NCBI GenBank assembly: GCA_914767715.1
Contig: OU612070.1
Span: forward strand, 5,041,501 to 5,105,500
Origin: Membranipora membranacea
Lineage: Eukaryota > Bryozoa > Gymnolaemata > Cheilostomatida > Membraniporidae
Direction of reading: 5' to 3'
DNA: 64,000 bases
Shown here: positions 35,834-47,284 of the stretch, one piece after another
How positions within the stretch are numbered: position 1 is the stretch's first letter
How the letters are laid out: every line of letters starts with the position of its first letter
Program-made: the position numbers and the translations under genes
The notes under the pieces: model-generated
The model's database searches: none
Seen by the model: the letters and a program-made list of their open reading frames with translations, nothing else
Told to the model about the DNA's origin: nothing

Positions 35834-38800
35834 CACTGTAAAAACTCAAGGTACTATAAGGGTACAAGAAAGGTACAATTTTATACAGGGTACATTTTAG
35901 TGGCGTAGAGGGTACCTAGACGGTACATGTCATCGTGATTGGGGTACATATTAGAAGAAATGGTACAATTATGTACCTTCTTCTTGAATTGTACCAAGTA
36001 ACCCTCTGAAAGGGTACGAATATGGTCCATAAATGTGTTATAAAGGGTACAAGTTGGAAAAAGGTACAGAAATGGCGATGACGGTCCAGGAAAGGTACAA
36101 CCGTGGTACACGTCTCATGAGTACATTAATGGGACAAAAAAGGGTCAGGAGCTTGAAACTTGCAGGCAATAAATTTATATTGCTGCCCGATCATATTTAG
36201 TGCGCGATACATTGCTGTCAAACGAACGTTCATTTAGAATTATAGGAAATTTTTGTGCACCGCTTGATAAGGAATTTTGGATTACCTGTAATAACCTCTT
36301 TACGTGATAGTCACACTGGTAGACAACAGCCACAGTCAAGCATGATTTGTCATATCACTTATGAATAGGCTTTCCGGATCTTTATGGCTCTATTAAAAAA
36401 TCCAGCATTAAATTACCAGTAGGTACTCAGTAGACTGTGTTTTCATAAGATAGTTTGAGATTTTTTTGTGAATATTTTGTTGTTCAGCAATGAATCAGTC
36501 AACATGTTGGTTGGGTAGGGCCGAAATATGACAAACATCCTCTGTCAATGTAATTATATTGTAGGATAATGTGAGATTTACTTTTGTGCAGCGATGAATC
36601 AGTCAACATGTTTGTTGAATGAAACCACAATGAGATAATCCTCTGCTGTCAAAACAATTATATTGCAGGTTTTCATAGTGCTGTGTCTGATCATTTAGTT
36701 AGGTCTTGTTTACGCAAACAACCATGCTAACCATTGAATGAATGAGAGCAAACCTCACCTCTTACTGATTATTACTTGGCTATCAGCATTCAAAAAGAGC
36801 ACCTACAGTGTAGACATACGCACACACATTTATGGATTTATAACGGATAACAAGCCAAGAAAGAGGTAAGTTTTTTAAAGAATTTTACCATCCTAGTATC
36901 AAACTTCGCAATTAAGTTAACATGTAGTTATTGTGGTATATTCTGCTTGATTTTTAGGCGCCTTTGCATGCAATTGGCACCAAATCACTCTCGAGAGCCT
37001 TTTATATAAACTTGATTTGGCGGTTTATGTCAATTCCAGTTTTAAAATTAATTGTTACTGAAATAAAAGGGAAGCTACCAGGCAGCAATGTAGCATTTCA
37101 TTCAATGACCCAATTTTGCAAGATCATTGTTTAACTAGAACATCAATGTATGCCAAAGCAGGCTGCCTTTGACTTTGAGTTTGAATGGGAATCGTCTTAA
37201 AATGTTGTGACCAACATTTCAGAAATTTCCAACACTGGTTGCTTCTAAGGTAGACATTATACATGCTCAGAGCGATCCATGCGATGCTGCGCCCATTAAG
37301 TTTAGGCGAAATTCGGAGTCACATTTACTAAGAAAAAGAAGATGTAAGTTATCTGTATATCATATTTAGTATTATCATATTTGTCTGACAACAAAACTTG
37401 AACTAGTTGACTATATATCTTTCTCAGTATCTATAGTAATATTTATCTTTGCGTTGCTTCCAAAATACCCCTTATCTAGTCTGAGCCACCCCCCCCCCCC
37501 CAGACTCTTGCCCACCGTCCGACGCCCCCCCCCCCCCGGCAAGTGTGCTATACTACACCTGGGTAGAAAAAAGATACATGTGAGAACCTTTCACTGACAC
37601 AGTCACTGAGATCTGTATTAAAGGCTCGTTTTGTATCAACAGCACTTAATGTAATGTTAAAATTTTCTGTGTTAATCTTTTGCAGCTGCAAGATGTATCT
37701 AAGAAACTGGTGATTGTTATAAAGGATAACGGCATTGTTATCTCTCAAAACAGAATAGAAAGAGGCCAAAGCCAGCAGAGGCTCTACCTGCGTTCTTCAG
37801 CCTTCATCATATTCAGGCAGTTCATTACCAGCAAAAAAAATCCCTGATCCTGCTAGGGTTTTGTGCAGGCATAAAATCAAATTGGCAGCAGTCGTAATAA
37901 TTATTGAAAAGTTGCCATTTTTCGCATCATCTAATAAGTAACTACTCTTTTAGCTACCACTATATGGATTAACTTGGTTTACAGAAGTTTTTACATTATG
38001 ACTCTTTTTGCAACATTTTAATATTTAATTACTTTCATTTTAAAAAACCTGTGTCCTATTATCAGATTGTGCCAATGCCCTTAATAATTCAATTCAATGA
38101 ATAGGCCCCAGAACAAAACTTTTACACTTAACTTCTCCTTATCTATGATGGAATATGGAAGTTTTCTTTTCCTGACCCTGCGATCATTTCTTATTGTTTA
38201 GCTGTCTCAATTATTATTATATGAATAAACATCTCGGCACTGTCAATTCGTGTAATTCATAAGTTAAGCAGTTTTTCTTCAGTTTTTACCCTGGTATCTC
38301 CTGCATGTTACGATATGTAAATATGATGTACCTTCTCTCTAAATAGGGTACTAAAAAGGGTACTAAAGAGGGTACTAAAAAAGGTACAAAAAATTGTGAC
38401 AACATAGGTACCCTTTTCTTAGCATGGTACAAGATTGAACCATAAGAAGGTACCAAAAATGGTACGCGATTCTGTACCATCAAGTAACATATGGTACATA
38501 AGCGTACCACTCAAAAGGTACACAAAGGGCGCATTATAGTGTACCTTTTCACAATACATGGTACATAATCGTACCATTAAAAGGTACAAAATATTGTACC
38601 ATTTTGATGTACATGGTACAGCAGCATACCTTAAAGGGCAACCAAGGTTTCAAACAACTTCTCATCGATGGCCATTGATTAATAGCAGATTGCACCTTCT
38701 GCATGGGGAAAAAGACAAAATATAATTCGGATGATTATTCAGCCAGAATTCTTGTGAAACATTTCTTCCATCAGGTACTCAAACTCAGCTAAAAGAGAAT

Positions 38801-39178
38801 ACCACATAGCAGTTTCCTGTTCCTGTTATTAATTAGCCTGTGCTCTATAATTATTACAGCAAAGTCTTGGAACCTCCCCTAAACTGAAGTGTTACCCAGC
38901 TTAGAGTCAGCAACTACTTTGAGTTTTGCTTCGCGTAATGCACAAAGCTGATGCTGCCCAGCACATTATTTGCTACCCATTAATGCACTGCTGCGAAACC
39001 TTGGTTGCCCTTTAAAGAAGGTACGCAAGTAGCACATTGAAGTGTACCTTTTCACATATAATGGTACATTTTGGTACCCTCAAAAGGGTACGAAAAAGGG
39101 TGCCTATGTTGTCACAAATTTTTGCACCCTCAATGTACCTTTTTCTGTACCGTGTTTGTACCTTTAGTTTTTACAGTG
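35834..39178. mobile_element. CACTG-ended transposon (CMC-like), 3.3 kb, non-autonomous
   Basis: Both ends read CACTGTAAAAACT inward, flanked by TA on each side (35832-35833 and 39179-39180). The ends are followed by dense GGTAC subterminal motifs, about 20 within 35850-36125 and a comparable number within 38325-39165, arranged toward each end. CACTG termini with clustered subterminal motifs are typical of the CACTA/Mirage/Chapaev group, where they bind transposase. The interior (36140-38300) has no transposase. It shows a duplicated AATCAGTCAACATG segment and two poly-C runs (37486 and 37526). Confidence 0.8.
38635..39011. mobile_element. 377-bp MITE with TTAA target duplication
   Basis: The termini are AGGGCAACCAAGGTTTC in perfect inverted repeat, flanked by TTAA at 38631-38634 and 39012-39015. 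TTAA duplications occur in piggyBac and Kolobok elements. It is nested inside the right subterminal region of the CACTG element. A damaged relative lies at 9150-9420. Confidence 0.9.
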
Positions 39179-39517
39179 TAGTTGTCAGAGAATGGCAGCA
39201 CAATCCGAGTAGCAGAGCGCTGGATCCTCTCACGTCGTGTTTTATCGGTGTCTGATAGTAGATTATACCATACCATAAAATTTTGTCTGCTCTCTGATTT
39301 CTATCCGTTATATTTGTCACAAAGACTAAAATTTTATGATCTTTCTTTCTATCTATTCTGGATCGCAGTGAAATTTGAAGTTTGAAGTTTGTTTATTGCC
39401 TAAGTTCTAATATCCATCCTGTGATAGGTTGATAGCATCGAATGTACGGCACAAACATGGAAAGAATGAAAATAAAAGGAGTCTGAGCTGCATTAGTTAA
39501 AAAATCGCATACAAAAT

Positions 39518-40395
39518 TCAAAAAAGGTGGTGATTATTGTCGTCAGCTATTTTAGTGAAAAGTTCACTGCAAGTGGTGTGCAGGAATGTTGTGATGGGTG
39601 GCAGTGCTAGATGGTCCAGCCTCCGCTCGTAGTTATCAGAGAATGGCAGCACAATCCGAGTAGCAGAGCGCTGGATCCTCTCTAGTCGTGTTTTATCGGT
39701 GTCCGATAGTAGATTATACCATGCAGGGCAGGCGTAGGAGATTATAGACTTAATGTTAGCTATATAGAAGGTTCTGAGGCCATCACGATCCATGCCCATG
39801 CGTTTTAGCAATCTCATCAAGTATAATCGTTGAGAGCATTTAGATATAATATAGTCAACATGATTGCTGAAAATTAGTGTTGTCTATGAATACGCCTAAA
39901 AACTTGGTATGCTCTGAGGGAGAGATAAAGAGGTTATCATCTCCATAGGATATACCAAGGTGCATAGCAGGTTTGTTTGTAAAAGCTACATTCAGTATCA
40001 CAGTTTTGCTGGAATTCAAAATCATGTTGTTTTGCTCAGACCAGGTGTTTGCTAACAGTATTGCATCAGATATGTTCTCAGTGGATGGATCAACGATAGG
40101 CTTATAAAAGGTTGTATCATCAGCATATTTGATACATTTTGTATCATAATCAAAAGATTTTAAGTCATCAACATAAATTAGCCAAAGGATGGGGCCCAGT
40201 TTGGTTCCTTGTGGGGCACCTACTTGAATGGGTTTGTAGTCAGAAAAATTATCACAGTATTTTACACATTGTTGTCTTGACTCCAAAAAACTTTCTACTA
40301 AGGCAATGACATTAGCGTTAAAACCAAGATGATTCATTTTATATATCAGTATGGGGTGCTGCATCCTATCAAAGGCTTTGGAAAAATCAAGGCAT
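39518..40395 (-). pseudogene. LINE copy 2: RT C-terminal half and tail
   Basis: Two frames (40364-39855 and 39820-39518) cover RT motifs including GAPQGTKLGP and YADDTTF, then KFLGVFIDNT and the tail ISYACPAWYNLLSDTDKTRL. The last 34 residues before the C-terminus seen in copy 1 are deleted here and the frame stops early. Confidence 0.85.
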
Positions 40396-40509
40396 GCATT
40401 TTGTTAGTCTAAGTACTCAGACTCCAAGGCGCAGGGAGTTACTTGCGCAAGCTATCAAACTCCTCTCCCCTTCTCCGTCTGAGCAAAAACCTGGGGATAT
40501 GATGGGATT

Positions 40510-40692
40510 GTCTTCTCTTTGTTCAGAGAAATTTGCATTGTAATCAATGACAACTCTATCCAAGTCCCTCAACAGCCTCACCTCAGTGCTCAAAATTTTG
40601 GGATTGTCGACATCATACTTTTTGGTGTATTTGATTGTAGACACCTTGTTCAAATAGTTGTTATCCCCATTGATCTTGATTAGAACCACCAT
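40510..40692 (-). other. Open frame of unknown origin inside the 9-bp-TSD element
   Basis: Minus-strand frame starting MVVLIKINGDNNYLNKVSTI and continuing with LLRDLDRVVIDYNANFSEQ before it runs into the terminal repeat. Composition looks protein-like rather than random, and the frame stays open into the inverted repeat. No family is recognised. It could be an exon of a captured gene or the end of a transposon protein. Confidence 0.35.
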
Positions 40693-42191
40693 TTTTGTTT
40701 CATAGGATTATGTGGGCTCATGTGTGAGGAGATTGACTTATGCGTCAAGCTCAACTGTTCAGAAGGTTAGCTATGTTTATAATGGTTTAGTCAAGGTGCG
40801 TTAGGCTAAGGTTAGGCAACACCAAATTAATACTTTGTTCTAGATGACAAACTCCTTCAATACTTTTGGTTCAGAGGTTCATTACTTTAAACTTTACACC
40901 AAAACTGATTTTGTAGCAGCACCATTTCATTGCCATTTTCTGCTCAGGATGCATCATTTTAATGATAACAAAGGACTAAAAGATGAATAAATTCCAAATA
41001 TTTTACTTTAGTCATCTTTGATTGCAGGGTGGAGGCGTTTTTCTATGTCTCATTTTCAATGTCTGAATAAGATATTAATTTAGTCTGAACATAGGCATGT
41101 TTACTTGCTAGGGCTCAGATTCTTGTCAGCTGTTGATGATTCAAATCGAAGTGATAGGTTAATATTAATACTGTTGGGTTGAGATACTGTGGCCTCCTAT
41201 ATTACAGTGATGACACTAGTTTGAACCTTCACAGCCCGACGAGCCCGAGGTCTGAAACCAGAAATAAAATTTAGACCCTTGGCCACCCTCGCATATTTTG
41301 TTGATAAGCATTTAAAGCATTTGAATTTTTGGTTGGATATTGTTCACTTAATCTTGTGATCCAAACATGTCATATTTTCTAGCAAACATCCAACAAGATT
41401 GAATTGTCTATTTTTTTTCCAGAATGCCCCATCCCAATTCCCAATTGTAATGCCAATGGTGTCAATGATTAAGAATCTACCCAAGCTCTCGGCAATTCAT
41501 CTCTCTGCCGCCACTACTTATTTGTAGGGCTGCGGTGTTCATATTTACTAGCCCGAAGAGTATTCTCGATTGCAGTGGGAAAAAGGCGTTACAGGAGGGT
41601 TTGAATGTGAAGACTCTGTTCATCGACGAATTCCATATCGTTGAGCAATGGTAGTTATTCTTTCTCATCATGCGGTATTCAAATATTAATCCCATGATAC
41701 ATCGTAAATAAACAAATCTATATGACCTCCTTCTGCTTCCGGAGTGAAAATAATGAAAATCCAGACAGAAGCCAGTTATAAGAGGCATTGAAATATTGAC
41801 ATATTTAGATTTTGTAAATTGAGAAGAAAAAACGAAGGGCCATAAATAAATCATAATAACTGACAATTATCAGGCCTAGTCAAGTGCTCAGTCTCCAAGG
41901 CGGAGGGAGTTAGTGGCACCAGGCTATCAAATTCCTATCCCCATATTCAATATAACCTCTCAAATGTAAATGTTGATGATGGCAGCTATGGGGGTCAATG
42001 GAGCTGAGAAAAACCATACATAGGCAACTGATGACATTTCATCCGGTTTAAAGTGGAAAACTAATATTACTGGGACCATTTTAAATATACAGCACTTGGA
42101 TTAAATTTCAATACCAATAGTACTTTCCCCTAGCCAGACACTCCAAGTAAATAAAGACATGTGCTTACATTCATATTTCATGCTATTTTAG

Positions 42192-43340
42192 GGGTGCTGA
42201 GAAAGGAAGGGACGACGCATTTCGGAGTGCATATGGCAGACTCAACAGCTTGCACTCCTTTCTGAGGAGTGTGCCTTTCGTGTGTATGTCAGCCACTGCC
42301 TCTGATGATACCATAGACTATGTCAAGACATCACTAAACATTGTGCCAACTATTTTCAAAGTTTCTATCAACAAGAAGAATATAATGTAAGTCATATTAT
42401 TTTAAGTGTGTATAATTTTTAATGCTCAAATTCGGGAGCATCTAGCTAGTTCCACACGTGGATGTTAATATCTGCTCAGACTCCAAGGCGCAGGGAGTTA
42501 CCTGTGCCATCTATCAAACTATCCCAGTGTGTCGCAATGCTTTCCTGTTCAATTTCTAAGTGCTGAAATTGACCAACACTTGCAGTTACTCTGAGCCCAG
42601 TGACAGTTCAGTTCTGCTGGTGATGGTGTCAACCTTGCGGTTGTCAACGTCTCAATTCAGCTTCATTTTCATAAAAAAAATACAAGTTATGTCTTATTCA
42701 TTCTAGATTTTTTGTTTCATTTGTAGCTATCACACAGTGAGAGTTACAGGGAACATTCTTGCAGATTTTAAATGGTTGTGTGAGCTGATTAATTCTAGAC
42801 CACTAGACCTTCCTAGAATGATGATATTCTTCACAAACATCAACACCTTAGTGGATGCTTACCAGTACATCACACTTAACACGCATCAACCTGTAGGTTC
42901 TACCACCGCCAGAGTGGTTATGTACCACTTGATAACAGACTGCAACATCGAGTCAAGAATATTGGCTGACCTTGGCAATTCATCTGGTCATGTTAAAGTA
43001 TCTCTCTGTTCTAGCAGTCTATCAATGGGGCTCAATTTGAGAAACATTGAATATGTCATTCATTACGGTGTTCCCACCACTGCTGGTGCGTTTCTCCAGG
43101 AATCTGGTCGCGCTTCTAGGGAGTGCGAAGTTGTTGCACATTCTTTTATATTAACATATCCTAGAATGGCAAATGGACATAAATTATATCAGACCATGAA
43201 GAGCTATGCACAAGTCTTGCCTTCGTGAATGTTTGCTTGCTGATTTTGGTTGTGACAAACCTTCCGAGCAACAGGCTTGCTGTGATGTTTGTGACCCTGA
43301 TATCTCATGCCATGTAAAAACCCAGATAGTAGTCTTATGA
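42192..43340 (+). pseudogene. RecQ-family helicase, 3' half (two exons), captured in a transposon
   Basis: Exon 42192-42386 has a TTTTAG acceptor and a GTAAGT donor. It encodes a YGRLNSLHSFLRSVPFVC stretch followed by MSATAS, which is helicase motif III. Exon 42727 onward encodes RMMIFFTNINTLVDAYQYI, the motif V region SLCSSSLSMGLNLRNIEYVI and motif VI QESGRASRE (canonical QExGRAGRD). A one-base frameshift near 43212 breaks it, but the next frame continues CLRECLLADFGC and CCDVCD, the RecQ zinc-binding cysteines, to a stop at 43338. Walker A and DEAH are absent upstream, so the helicase is 5'-truncated. A short extra exon may lie at 45302-45347. Confidence 0.85.
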
Positions 43341-43652
43341 TAGCTCATTCACAGACAGTTTTAGTGACTCGTTATCAGTAGCATCATTTGGAGATATCAG
43401 CTGCTCCAGTTCAGAGGGTGTTTAGTATCAAGTGCCCTTACTAAGAACATTGATTTATATTACTCAGTCATGTAGATGCATACCAAGGTGGTATCAATCC
43501 AGGGCCCTATCCTCTGTGTTAAGTTATTGTCTCGAGTGCCCTTACTCAGAAATTCATTTGTATTACTAAGTCATGTGAATGTAGATCAATCCAGGGTCGT
43601 TTTCTCTGTGTTATATTGTCTCGAGTGCCCTTGCTCAGAACATTGATTTATA

Positions 43653-43736
43653 TGGTCTAAGTGCTCAGACTACAAGGTGCAGGGAGTTAGTGGCACCACA
43701 AACTCCCTGCACCTTGGAGACTGAGCACTTAGACTA
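43653..43736. mobile_element. 84-bp hairpin MITE of the TAGTCTAAGT family
   Basis: Two inward copies of a terminus starting TGGTCTAAGTGCTCAG meet in the middle, forming a palindrome. The 9-bp TGATTTATA flanks both sides (43644-43652 and 43737-43745). It is nested in the larger element of the same family. Confidence 0.9.
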
Positions 43737-44373
43737 TGATTTATATTACCAGGTCAGGTATATGCATACCATTCCAGGGCCATATTCTCCATGTTTTTTA
43801 TTACTGTCTCAAGAAAGACTTTACTCTGAACATTTACTTTTATTTGGTACTCGGCCTTGTTTGTGCATACGCCTATTTTGACTACTGGACATACTGCGCT
43901 TCTTAATATTTATAAGTCATTTGCCCTTGTTTTGGACTACCATTTGAATACTTCACAATAGAGCTATCAGGTTATAGGCTGTGCTACACAAACTCACATA
44001 TTGTCGTATATCAAAACTGGCTGATGTACATGTATGACAATGTGCATGTTTGCAATATATTTCCTTTATTTATGAAGCAAGCATATCTGGGGTCATCAGA
44101 ATTAGAGAGGTAGATCGATATGTGTTCTAAAACTTCATCTCTTTTTGCACAAATTTTACAAAACAAAATTCAATGTAAAGAAGTCACATTTATCAAATTT
44201 ATGCAGACTCCAAATGTAAATGATAAATACAAATCAACTAAATTTTAAACCGTACATACATATTACAGCTTGAAAGCTGTAAACATTTGATGTAGAAATA
44301 TGGCCGTGATAAATAACAAGCTGTTTCACTGAGTGGATGCAGTAAAGGATAGAGATATGATAGCCAATGCTAT

Positions 44374-44409
44374 CATAGACTTAATATACTATAGTATATT
44401 AAGTCTATG
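44374..44409. mobile_element. 36-bp perfect palindrome: two P-type termini back to back
   Basis: Consists only of CATAGACTTAATATACTA and its reverse complement. AATGCTAT flanks both sides (44366-44373 and 44410-44417), an 8-bp target duplication. The 18-base half is identical to both termini of the THAP element at 57277-60590, which also has an 8-bp duplication. Confidence 0.85.
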
Positions 44410-44435
44410 AATGCTATAGCCAAATCCATGTGTAT

Positions 44436-45145
44436 CACAGAGTAAGGATATACAGAGGGGACACTTCAATTCAATGATAGTTATAGTGCCTGTGGTTTTT
44501 TTTTCACTGGGGAAAATTGTGCACAGCTGGATGCCAAAAACTCATTATCTCTATGTGTTATAGTGTCATTTTTCTTGCAGACATCCCTACCTTTGATGGG
44601 CCATAATTCATTCTATATTAATCCTAAATACTGATTTTCAACATTGTTGGAATGTCCAACCTTCAAGCTATACACCATATGGTTGTCATTTTTTGCTTGG
44701 ATACATCGGCTATGAGCTATCTGTGTTTTTTTAAAATGAGTTAATATATCATATAGACTTACATGTGGCTTGGGTCAATACACGGACATTTCCTAATTTT
44801 GATAACCAGAAGTTTATCAATTGTCACACGTAAATCTATATGATAAAACTCATTTTACAAATGCAGATAGCTCTTAGCCTATGTATTTTTGCAAAAAATG
44901 ACAATAATATGGTGTATAGCTTGAAAGTTGGACATTCCAACAAAGTTGGGAATCAGTCTTTAGGATAAATACAGACTGAATTATGGCCCATCAAAGGTAG
45001 GGATGTCTGCGAGAAAAATGACACTATAACACATAGAGATAATGAGATTGTGGCATCCAGCTGTGCACAATTTTCCCCCACTGAATCAAAAACCACAGAC
45101 ACTTTTACTATCATCTAAGCCCCCTCTGTATATCCTTACTCTGTG
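44436..45145. mobile_element. 710-bp foldback element with 8-bp TSD
   Basis: Ends CACAGAGTAAGGATATACAG in inverted repeat, with symmetry continuing for about 300 bases into each arm and a spacer of roughly 70 bases (44775-44845). ATGTGTAT flanks both sides (44428-44435 and 45146-45153). CA-starting ends and 8-bp duplications fit hAT or P superfamilies. It is non-coding and would form a long hairpin if transcribed. Confidence 0.9.
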
Positions 45146-45472
45146 ATGTGTATGTTATCAAAGAGTATGTTACTGTCTTGTATAACTGTGATCCATATAG
45201 CAATCATAATCTTTGCACGGTTGAGTGCACTAAAAAATAACCTACGTTCTACAACTTCAGTTTTCTGCAAGTTATGTGCCTAAGGCTATTTTTAATTTTC
45301 AGAGTTGTGCTTCTTGATGATTTTGTGAAATTGAGGAGGCAACTCTGAATTGTGAGCCTGTTGAGATCATAGGTTTTTGCTCAGACGGAGAAGGGGAGAG
45401 GAGTTTGATAGCTTGCGCAAGTAACTCCCTGCGCCTTGGAGTCTGAGCACTTAGACTAGCATTTTGTATTAG

Positions 45473-46760
45473 TTACACATTAGTATTTGAGTCCAGAACG
45501 GATGTCCGGTCATCTATCAACTGCAGTATTGCATCGGTGGTACTGAGTTTCTGTTGGTAGGCATATTGATTATCTTTAAGTACTTCTGCTAGTTGAGATT
45601 TCATTTTTGATATAATTACTTCCTCCAGTAGTTTGCCGAGATGGAATAATAAGCTGATAGGCCGGTAATCCTTGTATGGAGATGGTTTTTTGTTTTTAGG
45701 GATTGGTACTACTTGCGCCTTTTTCCAAATATCAGGGAAAGAGTTGGTATCCAGGGCACAGTTAATAATGTTGTGTAGTGGAATGGCTATATCTTCTATG
45801 CCTTCCTTAGATATCCATGTGGGGAAGTCTTCATTTGATGTAGCTTTTGAAATATCCAGTTTTCTCATGAGGAGTTTGACTTCTCCTATACTTAGATGGT
45901 CTAGCTTGTTGGTGTTAGTAGTTACATATGCAGAGCTCGAGGTAGCTCGTATTCCCACGACTTCTACATAGTAAGAGTTGAGAATTTTACAGAAAGTGTC
46001 ATTAGATAGTTTGGTGTCGTCGATAATCACATGTGTTGATGATTGTTGTTGTTTAGTTTTGTTTGTCAGCTTTTTTATAGTGTCCCACCAGGCTTTAGTG
46101 TTTTGGTTTTTGTTGAGGGTTTCCCGGACAAATTTTCTTTTGTTTTGTCTGAGGAGTCGTTGGCAGATAGTTCTCAGTAGTTTGTGCGATGGGCAGCCTT
46201 TACGGTACGACATGGCATCTCCACGAGTATTAAAATTAACTACATTTGATAGTCCAAATTGAGTAGCGAGTTCATCTATTGGCAGTCTGTTGAAATCACC
46301 ACATATTAGGAGTTGTGCGTTCGCATGTCGTCTGGATAGTTTGAGGATGGTTGATTGGATATATTCTAGTGTTGTCTCTTGGTCTGCACCAGGGGGGTGA
46401 TAAATGCTGCATACAATGTATGGCCTATGATATCCTACACTTGTCAAGACCCAGAGTGCTGACACAGTTTTGGTTGAGTGAGAGGCTATAACTTTGGTTG
46501 TAAAGCTCTGATTGATGAAGATAGCAACACCTCCACCAATGCGATTTTTACGGTTGCAGAAATAGCTATTGAATCCATTAATGTTTGCAGATTGTTCTTT
46601 AATATCATCAATCCAAGTTTCAGTCAGACAGATTATATCAGGTTTATGGGTGTGTGTGTAGAGAGTTAATTCATCAAGTTTCCAATTATTAAGTAACCTG
46701 CAGTTTGTGTATAGAACGACAGCATGGCTCTGTGAAGTTTTCTTAGCAATCGGTGCAGGT
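45473..46760 (-). pseudogene. LINE copy 2: endonuclease and RT N-terminal half
   Basis: The frame 46465-45473 (330 codons) joins an upstream frame reaching 46760. It carries the APE endonuclease motifs LTETW and GDFN, a basic linker (RTICQRLLRQNKRKFVRETL), and RT motifs IWKKAQVVPIPKNK and YRPISLL. The frame stops at 45473, a few bases before the 9-bp-TSD insertion. Confidence 0.9.
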
Positions 46761-46851
46761 ATTGGATCTGGTGTCGATTATTGAGTGGGTTGTCTGGTTT
46801 TATGTTTACCAGCTCTGCAGCCTCGTTTAGTTTTCTTTGAGTGTAATCCAT

Positions 46852-47284
46852 TCTTAGTTATTGTGTATTGTCTGCAGTTAGTGGCTAATCCTTTAATTGC
46901 ACTAGTTTGAGATATAGTGTCTAAGATCTGTTTGTTGATAATTTAAAATCCATTGCTGTTGCAGTTTTTTAAATTGAGTATATCTGCTCTGCTGTAGCTA
47001 GTATGTTTATCCGACATATATAAGTAACTTTTCCTTGTCAAACGGGGAGATAACTTCAAATAATGACCCATTGACTGAAGATATAGGTGTTTATTGAGTA
47101 ATGGGGTGGGGTTTTGACCTGCAAAAATGCATTCAAGGAGACACTCATTAATTCAACACACATAAATCTAGTTAAAGTCTTATAAAGAAGAAGAGAGAAC
47201 AAGTCCGGACTTGCCCGACAGGTACAAATTCATGTGTTGCAAGCACCAGACGAAGTGTTTTATGAGGTTAAGAGATAGTATAGA
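46852..47284. other. 5' flank of LINE copy 2, nothing recognised
   Basis: No supported gene. Possibly the LINE 5' UTR. Confidence 0.35.

Larger units (their letters stand above)
35465..39257 (-). mobile_element. LINE copy 1 (3' end only), split by a CACTG-ended element
   Basis: The LINE part is 39257-39179 plus 35833-35465 on the minus strand. It encodes the C-terminal tail RLDHLALPPITTFLHTTCSE through IADNDNHPLNSRIKI and a stop near 35591, then a 3' UTR ending in a Phe-rich, AAACTTC-type tail. It matches LINE copy 2 (39370 onward). Removing 35834-39180 rejoins GCTCGTA to GTTGTCAGAG as in the unbroken copy at 39625. Confidence 0.85.
40405..45458. mobile_element. 5054-bp DNA transposon with 9-bp TSD carrying part of a RecQ helicase gene
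   Basis: Terminal inverted repeats of about 90 bases begin TAGTCTAAGT(A/G)CTCAG and run through GGAGTTACTTGCGCAAGC to GAGAAGGGG. The 9-bp GCATTTTGT flanks both ends (40396-40404 and 45459-45467). Leaving out the element and one GCATTTTGT restores the LINE reading frame across the junction, which proves a clean insertion. A 9-bp duplication is usual for Mutator-like elements. No transposase is readable. The interior holds RecQ exons (42192-43340), an unassigned frame at 40417-40692, two solo copies of the terminus (41886 and 42475) and three smaller nested elements. Confidence 0.9.
39370..46851 (-). mobile_element. LINE copy 2, nearly full coding length, split by a 5054-bp element
   Basis: Read on the minus strand. 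The endonuclease domain starts at about 46760 (KPDIICLTETWIDD, GGGVAIFI, LLICGDFNRLP), then a linker and RT N-terminal half to 45468 (PYKDYRPISLLFHLGKLLEE). The RT continues from 40400 (LDFSKAFDRMQHP, GAPQGTKLGPILWLIYVDDL, catalytic IKYADDTTF) to the C-terminal tail at 39518 and the 3' end near 39370 with AAACTTC repeats. A stop (TAA) lies just before the insertion, and there is a frameshift near 46680. The type is APE-class, jockey/CR1/L2 group. The copy is inactive. Confidence 0.9.

Noticed and set aside
36140-38300. Possible transposase in the CACTG element interior
   Set aside because: Both strands have only short frames without DDE/D-like or zinc-finger motifs.
41477-41866. 129-codon minus-strand frame inside the 9-bp-TSD element
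   Set aside because: No motif. It ends next to a solo copy of the element's terminus. Kept only as unexplained sequence.
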